Source: Candidatus Palauibacter rhopaloidicola (lineage in GTDB: Bacteria > Gemmatimonadota > Gemmatimonadetes > Palauibacterales > Palauibacteraceae). From it: a DNA stretch of 34,282 nucleotides. Position 1 is the first letter of the stretch, and each line of letters opens with the position of its first letter. The notes under the pieces are model-generated. The model made no database searches and was not told the origin of the DNA. It saw only the letters and a list, made by a program, of their open reading frames with translations. This document shows, in pieces, positions 1-7,612 of this stretch. The stretch covers positions 1 through 34,282 of the forward strand of contig JAPPGH010000063.1 of the NCBI GenBank assembly GCA_026914155.1. The letters are read 5' to 3'. A program made the translations under genes and the position numbers.

Positions 1-44
1 GAACTTACGTGACTTCTTGCCTTGATTTGCGATACTTCCGTCAT
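1..44 (-). CDS. Possible start of the next gene after virB4 (partial)
   Basis: An ATG at 44 overlaps the TGA of the truncated virB4 (ATGA). It opens a frame reading MTEVSQIKARSHVS before the window edge. Only 14 residues are visible, so no family can be named. The overlap is typical of translationally coupled genes, but the stretch is less GC-rich than the gene before it. It could equally be non-coding sequence at a break point. Confidence 0.2.
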   Translation of the reverse strand, partial: MTEVSQIKARSHVS

Positions 45-1273
45 GCCAGCCCGGCCGAGACGAACACCTTGCGGATCTGCCGCCTGGGCGGCTGCGCCGG
101 CAGGCGCGAGAACCAGACGGGAAGCTGGCCGTAGCCCTCCCGGACCGCCTTCGCGTCGTGCGCGGCGAACAGCCGGCGCACATCGCCGTCCAGCCGCTCG
201 GTCTCCTCGAGCGCGCCGTGCAGCGCCACGGTGAGCGACGCCTCGCCGTAGGCCACGCCGTCGGCTTCGAGTTCGACGAGCGCCGCGCCCAGCCGGTTCG
301 ACTCGACGGCGGCGGCCGAGTCGACCATCGCCGCCGCCGTGCCCTGCGTCTCCTGCACGTGGGCCGCCATCGAGTAGCGGCGCGAGAAGTAGTGGCGCTG
401 CGCGCCCCGGATCCGGCGCCTGGCCGCCTCGACCGTCCACGGCCGCCACTCGAGCGAGACCGTGAGGGTGGCATCGAGGCAGTACAGGTTCCTGAGCAGG
501 TTCGCGTGCGCCCGTCCCGGCGGGGACAGTAGCGAATACAGGATCACCGGCTCGCCGTCCAGGCGGAGGTGCGAGCGCTCTGCCTCAAGCTCCGAGAGCG
601 CGAGCCGCCAGTTCATCCCACTCCCCGTCGCGCCGTCCCACGGCATGCCCGGACGGTTGATGAGTTCGGAGAGGAGCCGGGACCCATCGGTGGCCGGGAG
701 GATGTCGATGGGCGTGTGCTCGGCGACGAGCGAGCGGCCCGCCTCCACCATCGCTTGGAACCGGCCCGCCGCCGCCTCGATCTCCGAGGCCAGATAGGTC
801 GGCGCGCCCCTCCTCCGGCGCTTCCCCAGCCGGATGAGCCGCGAAAGCGGTCCGGACCTCGCAGCGTTGCCGACCGGCCGCAGGCCGAAACCGGACGACC
901 AGACGACACAGGCTTCGAGCCGCTGCACGCGGCCCTCCAGGAACGCGCGGCGCTTCCGGCCCGAGATGGCCGCCACGTCCGACCCATTCGCCTCCGCCGC
1001 GCCCTCCATTCGAGCCGGGCGGCGGAGCAGATAGAAATACAGGCGAGCGCCCGGGCCGAGCCCCGACAGCAGCCGCTGCCAGAGCCCAAGCACACGGTCG
1101 ATCTGTTCCGGCGTACGGCCGTCCACCGCGGCAGGCCGCAGCCGAGCAGCCGCGATCAGCTCGCCCGAACGGGTCAGGCAGGTGCGGCCGTCGCCGAGCC
1201 ATCCCCAGTAGGGCAGCTCCTCGGCCAGCGAGCCCGCCGCATGGTAGGCCCGAAGTTCCTCCGCGACCCTCAC
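41..1273 (-). CDS. virB4: VirB4/TrbE-like type IV secretion protein, N-terminal part only
   Basis: The 410-residue product matches the N-terminal region of VirB4/TrbE/CagE conjugation ATPases in style and operon position, just after VirB3. VirB4 normally has about 800 residues, with Walker A and B motifs in its C-terminal half; it powers pilus assembly and substrate transfer at the inner membrane. Here the protein ends at ...RKVFVSAGLA with no Walker A, around where the family passes into the ATPase domain. I chose the GTG at 1273 because it overlaps the virB3 stop (GTGA) and begins RVAEELRAYHAAGSL; the frame stays open further upstream, but only inside virB3. Either the gene is truncated, or the ATPase half is a separate coupled ORF beyond the window edge. 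Confidence 0.65.
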   Translation of the reverse strand: MRVAEELRAYHAAGSLAEELPYWGWLGDGRTCLTRSGELIAAARLRPAAVDGRTPEQIDRVLGLWQRLLSGLGPGARLYFYLLRRPARMEGAAEANGSDVAAISGRKRRAFLEGRVQRLEACVVWSSGFGLRPVGNAARSGPLSRLIRLGKRRRRGAPTYLASEIEAAAGRFQAMVEAGRSLVAEHTPIDILPATDGSRLLSELINRPGMPWDGATGSGMNWRLALSELEAERSHLRLDGEPVILYSLLSPPGRAHANLLRNLYCLDATLTVSLEWRPWTVEAARRRIRGAQRHYFSRRYSMAAHVQETQGTAAAMVDSAAAVESNRLGAALVELEADGVAYGEASLTVALHGALEETERLDGDVRRLFAAHDAKAVREGYGQLPVWFSRLPAQPPRRQIRKVFVSAGLA

Positions 1274-1578
1274 CGCCAGCCGCCCGCCCGGACCTTCAGG
1301 TGCCAGGGCTCGTCCGCCCACTTGCCCGGATCGAACCGGGCCGGATGGCGGGCGGCGGCCCGAAGCACGGCGAGCATCGCCGGGTCCTTCCGGCCCGCGA
1401 GCCAGCCAGCCCCGTAGCAGCCGGCAAAGATCGCGCCGCCCGCGACCAGAGAGGCCGTCGCGTTCCACACCGCGAGCGCGAGCGTCGCGCCCAGCAGGAA
1501 CAGCCGCCGCTCCACGCCCAGCACGGTGAGCGGACGGTTCAGTGCCGCGTAGCCGGCCCAGCGAGTGACTCCCCGCAT
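1270..1578 (-). CDS. virB3: VirB3-like conjugal transfer protein
   Basis: This small protein (102 residues) has the VirB3/TrbD pattern. A short N-terminus carries LNRPLTVLGVERR, then two closely spaced hydrophobic segments (about residues 29-62: LFLLGATLALAVWNA and AGGAIFAGCYGAGWLAG), then a basic tail. VirB3 is an inner-membrane subunit that works with VirB4 in the type IV secretion channel. The ATG at 1578 shares one base with the virB2 TGA, and the 3' end overlaps the virB4 start, so the three genes are translationally coupled. A longer open frame upstream only shadows virB2. Confidence 0.75.
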   Translation of the reverse strand: MRGVTRWAGYAALNRPLTVLGVERRLFLLGATLALAVWNATASLVAGGAIFAGCYGAGWLAGRKDPAMLAVLRAAARHPARFDPGKWADEPWHLKVRAGGWR

Positions 1579-1868
1579 CAGAACAGCCAGCCGAGGAAGT
1601 TCACCGCACCCACCGCCATCCCGATCCCGAAGATGATCCCGGCCAGCGTGCGCTTGCTCCCGCCCTCGCCGAACGCGAACATCAGCCCGCCCACGACGAT
1701 CGCGATCAGCGACAGCCCCCGCGCGATCGGACCCGTGAACTGCGTCTGAAGCTCGTTCACCGCCTCGACCCACGGGCTCGTGCCCTGCGCCAGCACAACG
1801 CCCGGCACCAGCATCAGCAGCGCGGCGGCCCGGGCGGTCGCGCGTAGCGTTCTCGACAGTCCTCTCAT
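1578..1868 (-). CDS. virB2: VirB2/TrbC-like major pilin
   Basis: The product (96 residues) has a signal peptide (basic MRGLSRTLRATAR, hydrophobic core, VVLAQ cleavage region). Two hydrophobic segments follow (about 47-65 and 76-96), separated by the short basic loop GEGGSKRTL. This is the layout of VirB2/TrbC prepilins, which are processed and polymerised into the conjugative pilus. The start at 1868 is supported by a strong Shine-Dalgarno sequence (AAGGAGGAGAGA before the ATG). The open frame extends further upstream, but without the signal peptide at its start. It is the first structural gene of a virB2-virB3-virB4 run on the minus strand. Confidence 0.8.
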   Translation of the reverse strand: MRGLSRTLRATARAAALLMLVPGVVLAQGTSPWVEAVNELQTQFTGPIARGLSLIAIVVGGLMFAFGEGGSKRTLAGIIFGIGMAVGAVNFLGWLF

Positions 1869-1912
1869 TCTCTCTCCTCCTTGGAGTTGGGTTGCGTGTT
1901 GTCCTCGGGGCA

Positions 1913-2413
1913 TCACCGCCCAGGGCTTTTCTCCAGCCGCTCGCTCATCCACGCCTCGACCTCGGCCTCGACCCAGCGCACCACGCGGTCGCTCAGCCGG
2001 ACCGGCGGCGGGAAGCGGCCATCGGCCGACCATTCGTAGATCGTGCTACGCGACAGGCCGGTCCGGGCCTCGACCTCCGATATCCGCAGGAAACGGGTCC
2101 GCGGCCTCGTTCCCTCGTCTGTCTCTCGTTCGCTCATCGCTCTGCTCCGCTTCGGCTCCCTCGCCCCCGCCCGGTGCATCGGGCCTCCCGTCCGGCCCGG
2201 CGGAGCCCTGGCGCCGCCCGAGTCCAGCTTGTAGGCGGCGATGAACGCCAGAACGCGGTCCGCCGTCCTGAGCGAAGGCGAGCGCCCCCGCTCGATCTGG
2301 CGCAGCAGGTTCGGGTCGCCCACCGCGAGCATGCCGAGCGTCGTCGGGCTCACGCCCGTGCTGTCCAGAAACGCGCCTACTCGTGTGTTGAATTGCTCCT
2401 CCAGGGTCAGCAT
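1913..2413 (-). CDS. Helix-turn-helix protein with C-terminal AlpA-type DNA-binding domain
   Basis: One uninterrupted 166-residue frame holds two parts. Residues 1-65 (MLTLEEQFNTRVGAFLDSTG, then AVGDPNLLRQIERGRSP) resemble a small helix-turn-helix protein found in integrative elements. Residues about 105-166 (RFLRISEVEARTGLSRSTIY, then RLSDRVVRWVEAEVEAWMSE) are an AlpA/MerR-like excisionase or regulator domain. Between them lies a low-complexity Gly/Pro/Arg stretch. AlpA proteins bind DNA and activate integrase or element genes. An internal ATG at 2137 with a good ribosome site suggests the AlpA part can be made alone (74 residues). The gene lies 44 bases upstream of virB2 on the same strand and is a likely regulator of that operon. 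It could be annotated as one fused gene or two. Confidence 0.65.
   Translation of the reverse strand: MLTLEEQFNTRVGAFLDSTGVSPTTLGMLAVGDPNLLRQIERGRSPSLRTADRVLAFIAAYKLDSGGARAPPGRTGGPMHRAGAREPKRSRAMSERETDEGTRPRTRFLRISEVEARTGLSRSTIYEWSADGRFPPPVRLSDRVVRWVEAEVEAWMSERLEKSPGR
2135..2148 (-). promoter_or_regulatory. Internal ribosome binding site and start for the AlpA domain
   Basis: On the minus strand GGAG lies seven bases upstream of an in-frame ATG at 2137 that begins MSERETDEGTRPRTRFLRIS. The upstream ATG at 2413 has no comparable site. This favours separate translation of a 74-residue AlpA protein, with or without the longer fusion. Confidence 0.5.
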
Positions 2414-2960
2414 GACCGCGGTTCCGACTGTGTCAGGGCCCTCAACGGTGGAGGGCTGCTTTCGAGGAAGTCAACTCCTAGGAAATCTCCTAAGTGTCTG
2501 TCCTACACTATGTTGTCCGACGTGTCCGATGTGTCCGGGAGGCCGCCGCCAATGCGGTGGCGGAGCACCTCCGCGAGAGGGGGGATGCGAGGCCGGCGGG
2601 AGGGGGCGCGAGGCTCCGCGGAAGGCGCCCGGCCCGGGTGCGGCCGGCGACGGACCTGCGCCGCGCAGTCCCGCGGCGCTACTAGACCGCGCGGTGAATC
2701 GCACGGGGCGCTTCGCGACGTGCAGGGCCGCCCGAGGGAAGACGGCGCCGGGCAGGCCGGCCGACTGCCGGTGCGGAGAGGGAATCTGCGGGCGGCCCGG
2801 CCGCGCGGTTCTTACGTGGCGCGGATGGTGCTCCCCGCTTCCCGCCCGAAGGGACCGGAACCGGTAGGCCCGGGCAGCGCCGGAATCGTGGTCGGCCCGG
2901 CCCCCTCGACGCACTCGAACCGCGGCGCGCACGTCGGGGGGGCCATTTCAGCTGCGGCCG
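2414..2960. other. 547-base gap without a recognised gene
   Basis: This gap separates the HTH-AlpA regulator from the 3' end of the large secreted protein. The part nearest the regulator (2461-2540) is less GC-rich and holds a set of TGTCC direct repeats. The rest is very GC-rich with open frames on both strands, none of which resembles a protein. A short palindrome ACCGGAACCGGT lies near 2850, but no run of T follows it, so I do not call it a terminator. Confidence 0.5.
2499..2540. repeat. Short direct repeats, TGTCCGANG, upstream of the HTH-AlpA gene
   Basis: TGTCC occurs at 2499, 2514, 2523 and 2532. The last three are spaced exactly nine bases apart and read TGTCCGACG, TGTCCGATG, TGTCCGGGA. 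The array lies about 100 bases upstream of the minus-strand HTH-AlpA start, in the least GC-rich part of the gap. It looks like a multi-site operator or a small iteron array; its binding protein is unknown. Confidence 0.5.
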
Positions 2961-5900
2961 TCAGTACCTGAGCACGGCCCGGTACTCGCCCGCGTCCCTG
3001 AGCCCGTAGTCCTCCCCCGTCACCTGAATGACGCGGACCCGGTAGAGGGAGAGCCGGTTTCGGTCCGGCACGCGGAACTGCATCAGGGGACCCGCGCCGA
3101 GGGAGCCCGCCAGGATGACCTGGCGCCGCCCGGAGGCTCCAGACTCGTACACCTCGAGGCCGAGAGCCCGCACGGCCTCGATCCCGGGACCTTCGAGCTC
3201 GAGCAGCACGCCGATGTCCGGAAGGGCGACGGGCGCGGTGAACTCCACGGTCAGGAACCCGGGATCCGGCACCGCTGCGGCCGGCGCCACCGGCCCCACC
3301 GCCCCGTCCCCGCAAGACCAGGCGGTGACGGCGGCGAGCAGGACGCCCAACGCGTACTTCGCGCGGCGGCGCGCACAGCGCACCGGTGTGCGTCCGCGAG
3401 AGCGCCGCCCTCCCACGCGGCCGGAGGTCCGCCGGCCCCGGGCGGCGGCGAGTAGGACGGTGGCACCCACGGGCCCGGCATCCGCAGGGGGTCCGCCGCA
3501 GCGCGCCCCACCGCGCCGGCAGCGGTCTCTCCAGGAGAGCACGTCCCCGAGGTCGAAGCGGCCGTTCCCGTTGCCCAGGCGGTCGAGGGCGATGAGCTGA
3601 GCCTCGCTCAGGTCTCCCTCTCCAAGCAGAGCCGCGGCGGCCTCATCCGGGGTCACGCCGTCCACGAGGGCCAGCGCTTCGTCTACCCCGTCGTCTTCCA
3701 TGTCTCCGTTGGCCGCGTCACCGGCAGTCGAACTCGACGAGGCCGAGTGGACGGTCTCCTTCAGGGAATGTGACAGCGGGCGCCCATCGCCCGTGCAAAC
3801 CGCGTCGTTCGCCGTGCAGTCGGTCGTCTCGGGCAGCGAGATGGTTATCGTGTCGGCGCCCGTGGGCCGCACCTCGAACTTGTACAGGTCCGTGCTCTGC
3901 CCGTCCGCGCGGAGTACCGCCCCCAGCGTGGCGCCCGTCACCGTGAGCGCCCGCGCGAGCTTGACGCCCGAGCCGCCCTGCTTCAGCGGCTCGCTGAAGG
4001 AGATCCGCACCGTGAACGCGGTCGCGCCGTCATGCGTGTCCGGCACGTCCAGGAACTGCGCCGTGAGCGCCGCCGCGTCGTCGTTGTCGTTGATCGTGCC
4101 CGTCGCCGTCGCGTCTGCCAGCGTCGCGCTCGCCGGGCTCGACAGCCTCAGCGTGAAGGTCTCGTCGTCCTCGTCGTCCGAGTCGTCGGTCGTCGCCACG
4201 CTCACCGTCTTCGACGTCTCGTTCGGCGCGAACGTCAACGTGCCAGACGCCGCCGTGAAGTCGGTTCCGCTCGTCGCCGTGACGCCCGAAGTCGCGTACG
4301 CGACCGTCACCTGCTGGCTGCTCGTCCGCGACAGCGACACGGTGAACACGACCGCGGACCCCTCTGTCGCACTCGCGTCGGACACGCTGAGCGACGGCGG
4401 GGTCGCCGGGGCCGAGTAGGCCACCGTCTCCGCCAGGGAATGTGACAGCGGGCGCCCATCGCCCGTGCAAACCGCGTCGTTCGCCGTGCAGTCGGTCGTC
4501 TCGGGCAGCGAGATGGTTATCGTGTCGGCGCCCGTGGGCCGCACCTCGAACTTGTACAGGTCCGTGCTCTGCCCGTCCGCGCGGAGTACCGCCCCCAGCG
4601 TGGCGCCCGTCACCGTGAGCGCCCGCGCGAGCTTGACGCCCGAGCCGCCCTGCTTCAGCGGCTCGCTGAAGGAGATCCGCACCGTGAACGCGGTCGCGCC
4701 GTCATGCGTGTCCGGCATGTCGCTGAAGCTCGCCGTGAGCGGCGTCGCCTGCTGTGCCTGGCGGGTCACCGTAACCGTGTAGGTCTCCGTCGTCTCGCCG
4801 TCCTCGGCCGTGACGGTGACCGTGATCGTGTTCGATCCCTCGGCAAGCGTCACCGTGCGCGAAGTGCCGGTCGTGCTGCCGGTGACGTCGGCTATCACCA
4901 CCGAGGCGCCGTCGTCGTTGGCGGTCGCCGTCACCTGCGTGCTGGTGACGGTGTTCGCCACGGTGGCCGTGTAACGGCTCGTGCCGGCGGCGAAGGTGCC
5001 GATGTCGACCCCGGAGGCCGACAGCGACGACAGGGTCGCGTCGCCGGACAACGCCGCGGCCACCGCTGCCGTCGCGGCGCTCAGCAGCGTCTCCTCCGTC
5101 CCGCCGTCGTCGGTGAAGGTCACCCGCACCTTCACCGTCTTGCCCTCCTCGGCGGAGGTCAGCGTGTAGGTCGGGTTCGTCGCGTTCGCGATGTCGACAT
5201 CCGACGTGCCGTCGTTCGCGATCCACTGCCAGGCGAAGGTGGCGCCCGTCAGCCCGTCCGCGTCCGCGATGGCCGACGCCGACGCCGTGAGCGTCTCGCC
5301 GACCCGCGACGTGCCCGAAATCGCCGGCAGGCCCGTCGGGTCGGTGTTGACCGACGGGAACTTCAGGCTCACCGTGATCTCCTGTCCCTGCACCCAAGCG
5401 GGCAGGGACAGAGCGCTGATATCCCAGATGTCCGTCCCGGCGGACAGCGAAGCACCGCTGTTCGCCCCAACCGTGAGGGTCGTTCCGGCAACCGTGAGCA
5501 TGGTTCCGTCCGGCAACGCGCCGCCACTGACCCGGACACCTATCTCGTCCCACCGGAAGTGGGCAGTCATTGTGAGAGTCCGGATAATCTCCTCCACCGT
5601 GTAGTCGATTCCTCCGTGAGAGACTTTGGTGTCAGCGAGTGACCCAAACCCCTCGGAACTGAAACCGTAGTCCCCGTTGGAGGTGCCTGACTGAGTGACG
5701 TACACGTCGGCTTCTACCTTCATCTCCGTGCACCAGTCGGCGTCGCTTGGACAGGCGCGCGTTCCCGCCACCACAGATCCTCTCGACGGATACGGGTCGC
5801 TTTCGAGCGGCCCCTCATCGTTGCCTTCGCCATCGGTGAAGCTCATCTTCACCCTGATCTGCTTGCCCACGTCCGGCGTGCTCAGCGTGTAGGTGCTCGA

Positions 5901-7229
5901 CGTCGCTCCCGAAATGTCGCTCTCGGTGTCGCCGTCCACCCGGACCCACTGGTAGGTGAAGGTGCCGGGCACTCCATCGTCGTCGTCGATCGTGCCCTTA
6001 GAGGCGGTCAACGACTGGCCCACCTGCGGTACCGCGCCGGAGATTGCGGGCTTGCCCGTGGCGGTGTTGCTCACATCCGTGAGGCGTATCGTCAGCAGTG
6101 CGTCGGTCGAGTTGCCGGCGGCGTCGGTCACCCGAACCTCGACCTCGTAGTCGCCGTCTGTATCGGCGTCATCCGGCGCCTCGAAGTCCTTCGCGGTCTT
6201 GAAGGCGAGGTCTCCGCCCTCGCTCAGGGTGATCTTGTCCTCATCCGCACCACCAACCAGCGACCAACTCACTTGGTGTCCCAAGGACGCATACACCCTT
6301 CTATTCGCCCCCAGCTTCTTGATCGCAGTGCGGTTCTCTCGCACCAGAACCGGCGACTCCGTCGTGATCGTCGGCGACCAGTCATCGTCTTGCACGGTAA
6401 TGGTGAGAGAGGGTCCGCCCCACAGCGTCTCAGATGTCCGGTAGCCGGCCCCTTCTAGGATCGTGATCGTTACCTCGCTGTCCGGCTCGTCAATTAGGTC
6501 GTCGTCGATCAGGCTCGATCGAACGGTCTCGAGATTGATTTCATCCGAGCCGGCAGCGAAGGTGAAACTCGACGGCGGCGTGCCCTTCAGCATCGAGCCG
6601 GTCTCGGTCACGCTCACATTCACCGTCAGTTCCCCAGACGCGTCCCCGAACCGAACCAGGTAGACCCTGAAGTTGGAGGTCGCGATCTCCGACCAATCAC
6701 GGCTCAGCGAATAGATGCCAACTCGCACGCTGGATGGTGTGTCGTTGGTCACCGCTTCGCCGCTGAACGTCGCAACACGGTTACCCGCGGCGTCCTGGAG
6801 TGGACTCGCGTTCGCGCCGGTTGGAACTGTGTAGCCTACCGTCACCGTGTCCCCGCGCGCGACCGCTGAGGTGAGCGTTAGCGTCACTGCACTCTCGGAA
6901 ACCGCTACCGAGCCCCCCGTGCGTTCGGCACCGTTGACCGTCACTTCGAACGCTTCGGCCCCCGGCTTCGAACTCTCGTCCAGTGCCTCGCTGAAGGTGA
7001 GCGTCAACGCATTGTCGATGATGCTCGCGGACGACAGAATCGGCGCCACCGAGTCTACCGGGTCCGTCTGTGCGTGTGCCGACGGGGGCGTCGCCGACAG
7101 GGCCGCAAAGGCGGCGAGCAGGCCTCTCGCGCACGTGGCGTGGGTGAGGTGAAACGCCCTCCGAGATTTCGAACTTGCAGCGCGGGCATGGATCATGTTC
7201 CGTCTCCGTTCTCTCCGTTTTCCGATCAT
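2961..7229 (-). CDS. Large secreted multidomain protein with Calx-beta, cadherin-like and Ig-like modules
   Basis: The 1,422-residue product begins with a long signal peptide (basic start, hydrophobic ARGLLAAFAALSA, cleavage near AHA-Q at 53). Modules in order: SwmB-like beta domain (about 60-165), Calx-beta-like (165-280), cadherin-like (285-390), Ig-like (393-480), a domain with paired Cys (490-625), a second Ig-like (632-725), cadherin-like beta sandwich (730-826), repeat copy (837-932), Calx-beta (945-1040), identical repeat copy (1061-1156), and a dockerin/EF-hand-like motif (LDRLGNGNGRFDLGDVLSW, about 1215). An Arg-rich linker and a 140-residue tail starting like a lipoprotein follow. 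Such proteins are surface or extracellular adhesion or matrix proteins. An alternative ATG lies at 7196 with GGAG upstream. A LysR gene is divergent, with a palindromic box in the shared gap. The substrate is unknown. Confidence 0.7.
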   Translation of the reverse strand: MIGKRRERRRNMIHARAASSKSRRAFHLTHATCARGLLAAFAALSATPPSAHAQTDPVDSVAPILSSASIIDNALTLTFSEALDESSKPGAEAFEVTVNGAERTGGSVAVSESAVTLTLTSAVARGDTVTVGYTVPTGANASPLQDAAGNRVATFSGEAVTNDTPSSVRVGIYSLSRDWSEIATSNFRVYLVRFGDASGELTVNVSVTETGSMLKGTPPSSFTFAAGSDEINLETVRSSLIDDDLIDEPDSEVTITILEGAGYRTSETLWGGPSLTITVQDDDWSPTITTESPVLVRENRTAIKKLGANRRVYASLGHQVSWSLVGGADEDKITLSEGGDLAFKTAKDFEAPDDADTDGDYEVEVRVTDAAGNSTDALLTIRLTDVSNTATGKPAISGAVPQVGQSLTASKGTIDDDDGVPGTFTYQWVRVDGDTESDISGATSSTYTLSTPDVGKQIRVKMSFTDGEGNDEGPLESDPYPSRGSVVAGTRACPSDADWCTEMKVEADVYVTQSGTSNGDYGFSSEGFGSLADTKVSHGGIDYTVEEIIRTLTMTAHFRWDEIGVRVSGGALPDGTMLTVAGTTLTVGANSGASLSAGTDIWDISALSLPAWVQGQEITVSLKFPSVNTDPTGLPAISGTSRVGETLTASASAIADADGLTGATFAWQWIANDGTSDVDIANATNPTYTLTSAEEGKTVKVRVTFTDDGGTEETLLSAATAAVAAALSGDATLSSLSASGVDIGTFAAGTSRYTATVANTVTSTQVTATANDDGASVVIADVTGSTTGTSRTVTLAEGSNTITVTVTAEDGETTETYTVTVTRQAQQATPLTASFSDMPDTHDGATAFTVRISFSEPLKQGGSGVKLARALTVTGATLGAVLRADGQSTDLYKFEVRPTGADTITISLPETTDCTANDAVCTGDGRPLSHSLAETVAYSAPATPPSLSVSDASATEGSAVVFTVSLSRTSSQQVTVAYATSGVTATSGTDFTAASGTLTFAPNETSKTVSVATTDDSDDEDDETFTLRLSSPASATLADATATGTINDNDDAAALTAQFLDVPDTHDGATAFTVRISFSEPLKQGGSGVKLARALTVTGATLGAVLRADGQSTDLYKFEVRPTGADTITISLPETTDCTANDAVCTGDGRPLSHSLKETVHSASSSSTAGDAANGDMEDDGVDEALALVDGVTPDEAAAALLGEGDLSEAQLIALDRLGNGNGRFDLGDVLSWRDRCRRGGARCGGPPADAGPVGATVLLAAARGRRTSGRVGGRRSRGRTPVRCARRRAKYALGVLLAAVTAWSCGDGAVGPVAPAAAVPDPGFLTVEFTAPVALPDIGVLLELEGPGIEAVRALGLEVYESGASGRRQVILAGSLGAGPLMQFRVPDRNRLSLYRVRVIQVTGEDYGLRDAGEYRAVLRY
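3762..4045. repeat. 284-bp perfect direct repeat inside the large secreted protein, copy 1
   Basis: It is identical by eye to 4434-4717, at an offset of exactly 672 bases (224 codons), so the frame is kept. It encodes the module from PDTHDGATAFTVRISFSEPL to DGRPLSHSL. Identity at DNA level, including third codon positions, points to recent duplication or gene conversion. Confidence 0.85.
4434..4717. repeat. 284-bp perfect direct repeat inside the large secreted protein, copy 2
   Basis: Partner of 3762-4045. The flanking codons differ (MPDTHDG here, VPDTHDG in the other copy), so the identity stops sharply at the module edge. A Calx-beta module lies between the two copies. Confidence 0.85.
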
Positions 7230-7336
7230 CGGTGGAAACCCTCGCGACGTCTCCGGCGTAGGTGGTCTTGCCGGATCACAGGTCGAGAAAGCATCGCCAG
7301 ATGCCTAGTCGGATGCAACCAGAAAAACATTGAGTC

Positions 7337-7357
7337 TGACTCAGGATTATTGAGGCA
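7337..7357. promoter_or_regulatory. Palindromic LysR-type box upstream of the large secreted protein
   Basis: TGACTCA, seven spacer bases, TGAGGCA. An overlapping perfect palindrome TGAGTC-T-GACTCA lies at 7331-7343. It has the size and T-N11-A look of LysR-family binding sites, and is about 108 bases upstream of the secreted-protein start. Confidence 0.5.
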
Positions 7358-7569
7358 TTGCCGAACTCGACGCGTCACGAACGGGCTGCGGTTTCCTTCC
7401 TGAATTCACGCCGGAACGCCCGCGGCCAGCACGATCTGCCTTGTGCGAACGCCATGCGGAGAAGCCGGTTAGCTGCCGTCTTCCGCGCCGCAGCGCAACC
7501 CCGGACCCGCGTCCCTGCTGGATGCCGCTTGGGGCCCGAGGTTGACTGTGGCTCGTCGCTCTTCTAGCC

Positions 7570-7590
7570 TGACTCAGTATTGTTGAGCCA
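7570..7590. promoter_or_regulatory. Palindromic LysR-type box upstream of lysR
   Basis: TGACTCA, seven spacer bases, TGAGCCA; the same architecture as 7337-7357. It ends 22 bases before the LysR ATG, a position that fits autorepression. The TTG at 7580 that could extend the frame lies inside this box, another reason to prefer the ATG at 7613. Confidence 0.55.
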
Positions 7591-7612
7591 GATAACCGGA
7601 GCGCGGAAACCC

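Larger units (their letters stand above)
7230..7612. other. Divergent intergenic region between the large secreted protein and lysR
   Basis: The region carries divergent promoters for the minus-strand secreted protein and the plus-strand LysR gene. It contains two copies of a 7-7-7 palindrome (7337-7357 and 7570-7590) and a small hairpin GCATC-GCCA-GATGC at 7291-7304. The end near LysR (GGCCCGAGGTTGACTGTGGC) is closely matched upstream of the second LysR copy, near 8940-8957. No protein-coding gene is supported. Confidence 0.5.

Noticed and set aside
2849..2862. Terminator after the large secreted protein (ACCGGAACCGGT palindrome)
   Set aside because: The stem is short and lacks a run of T on the minus strand; it is about 100 bases past the stop and could be chance in GC-rich DNA.
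7230..7330. c-di-GMP or other riboswitch upstream of the large secreted protein
   Set aside because: A small hairpin exists, but I could not find the conserved core of any riboswitch class that I know.
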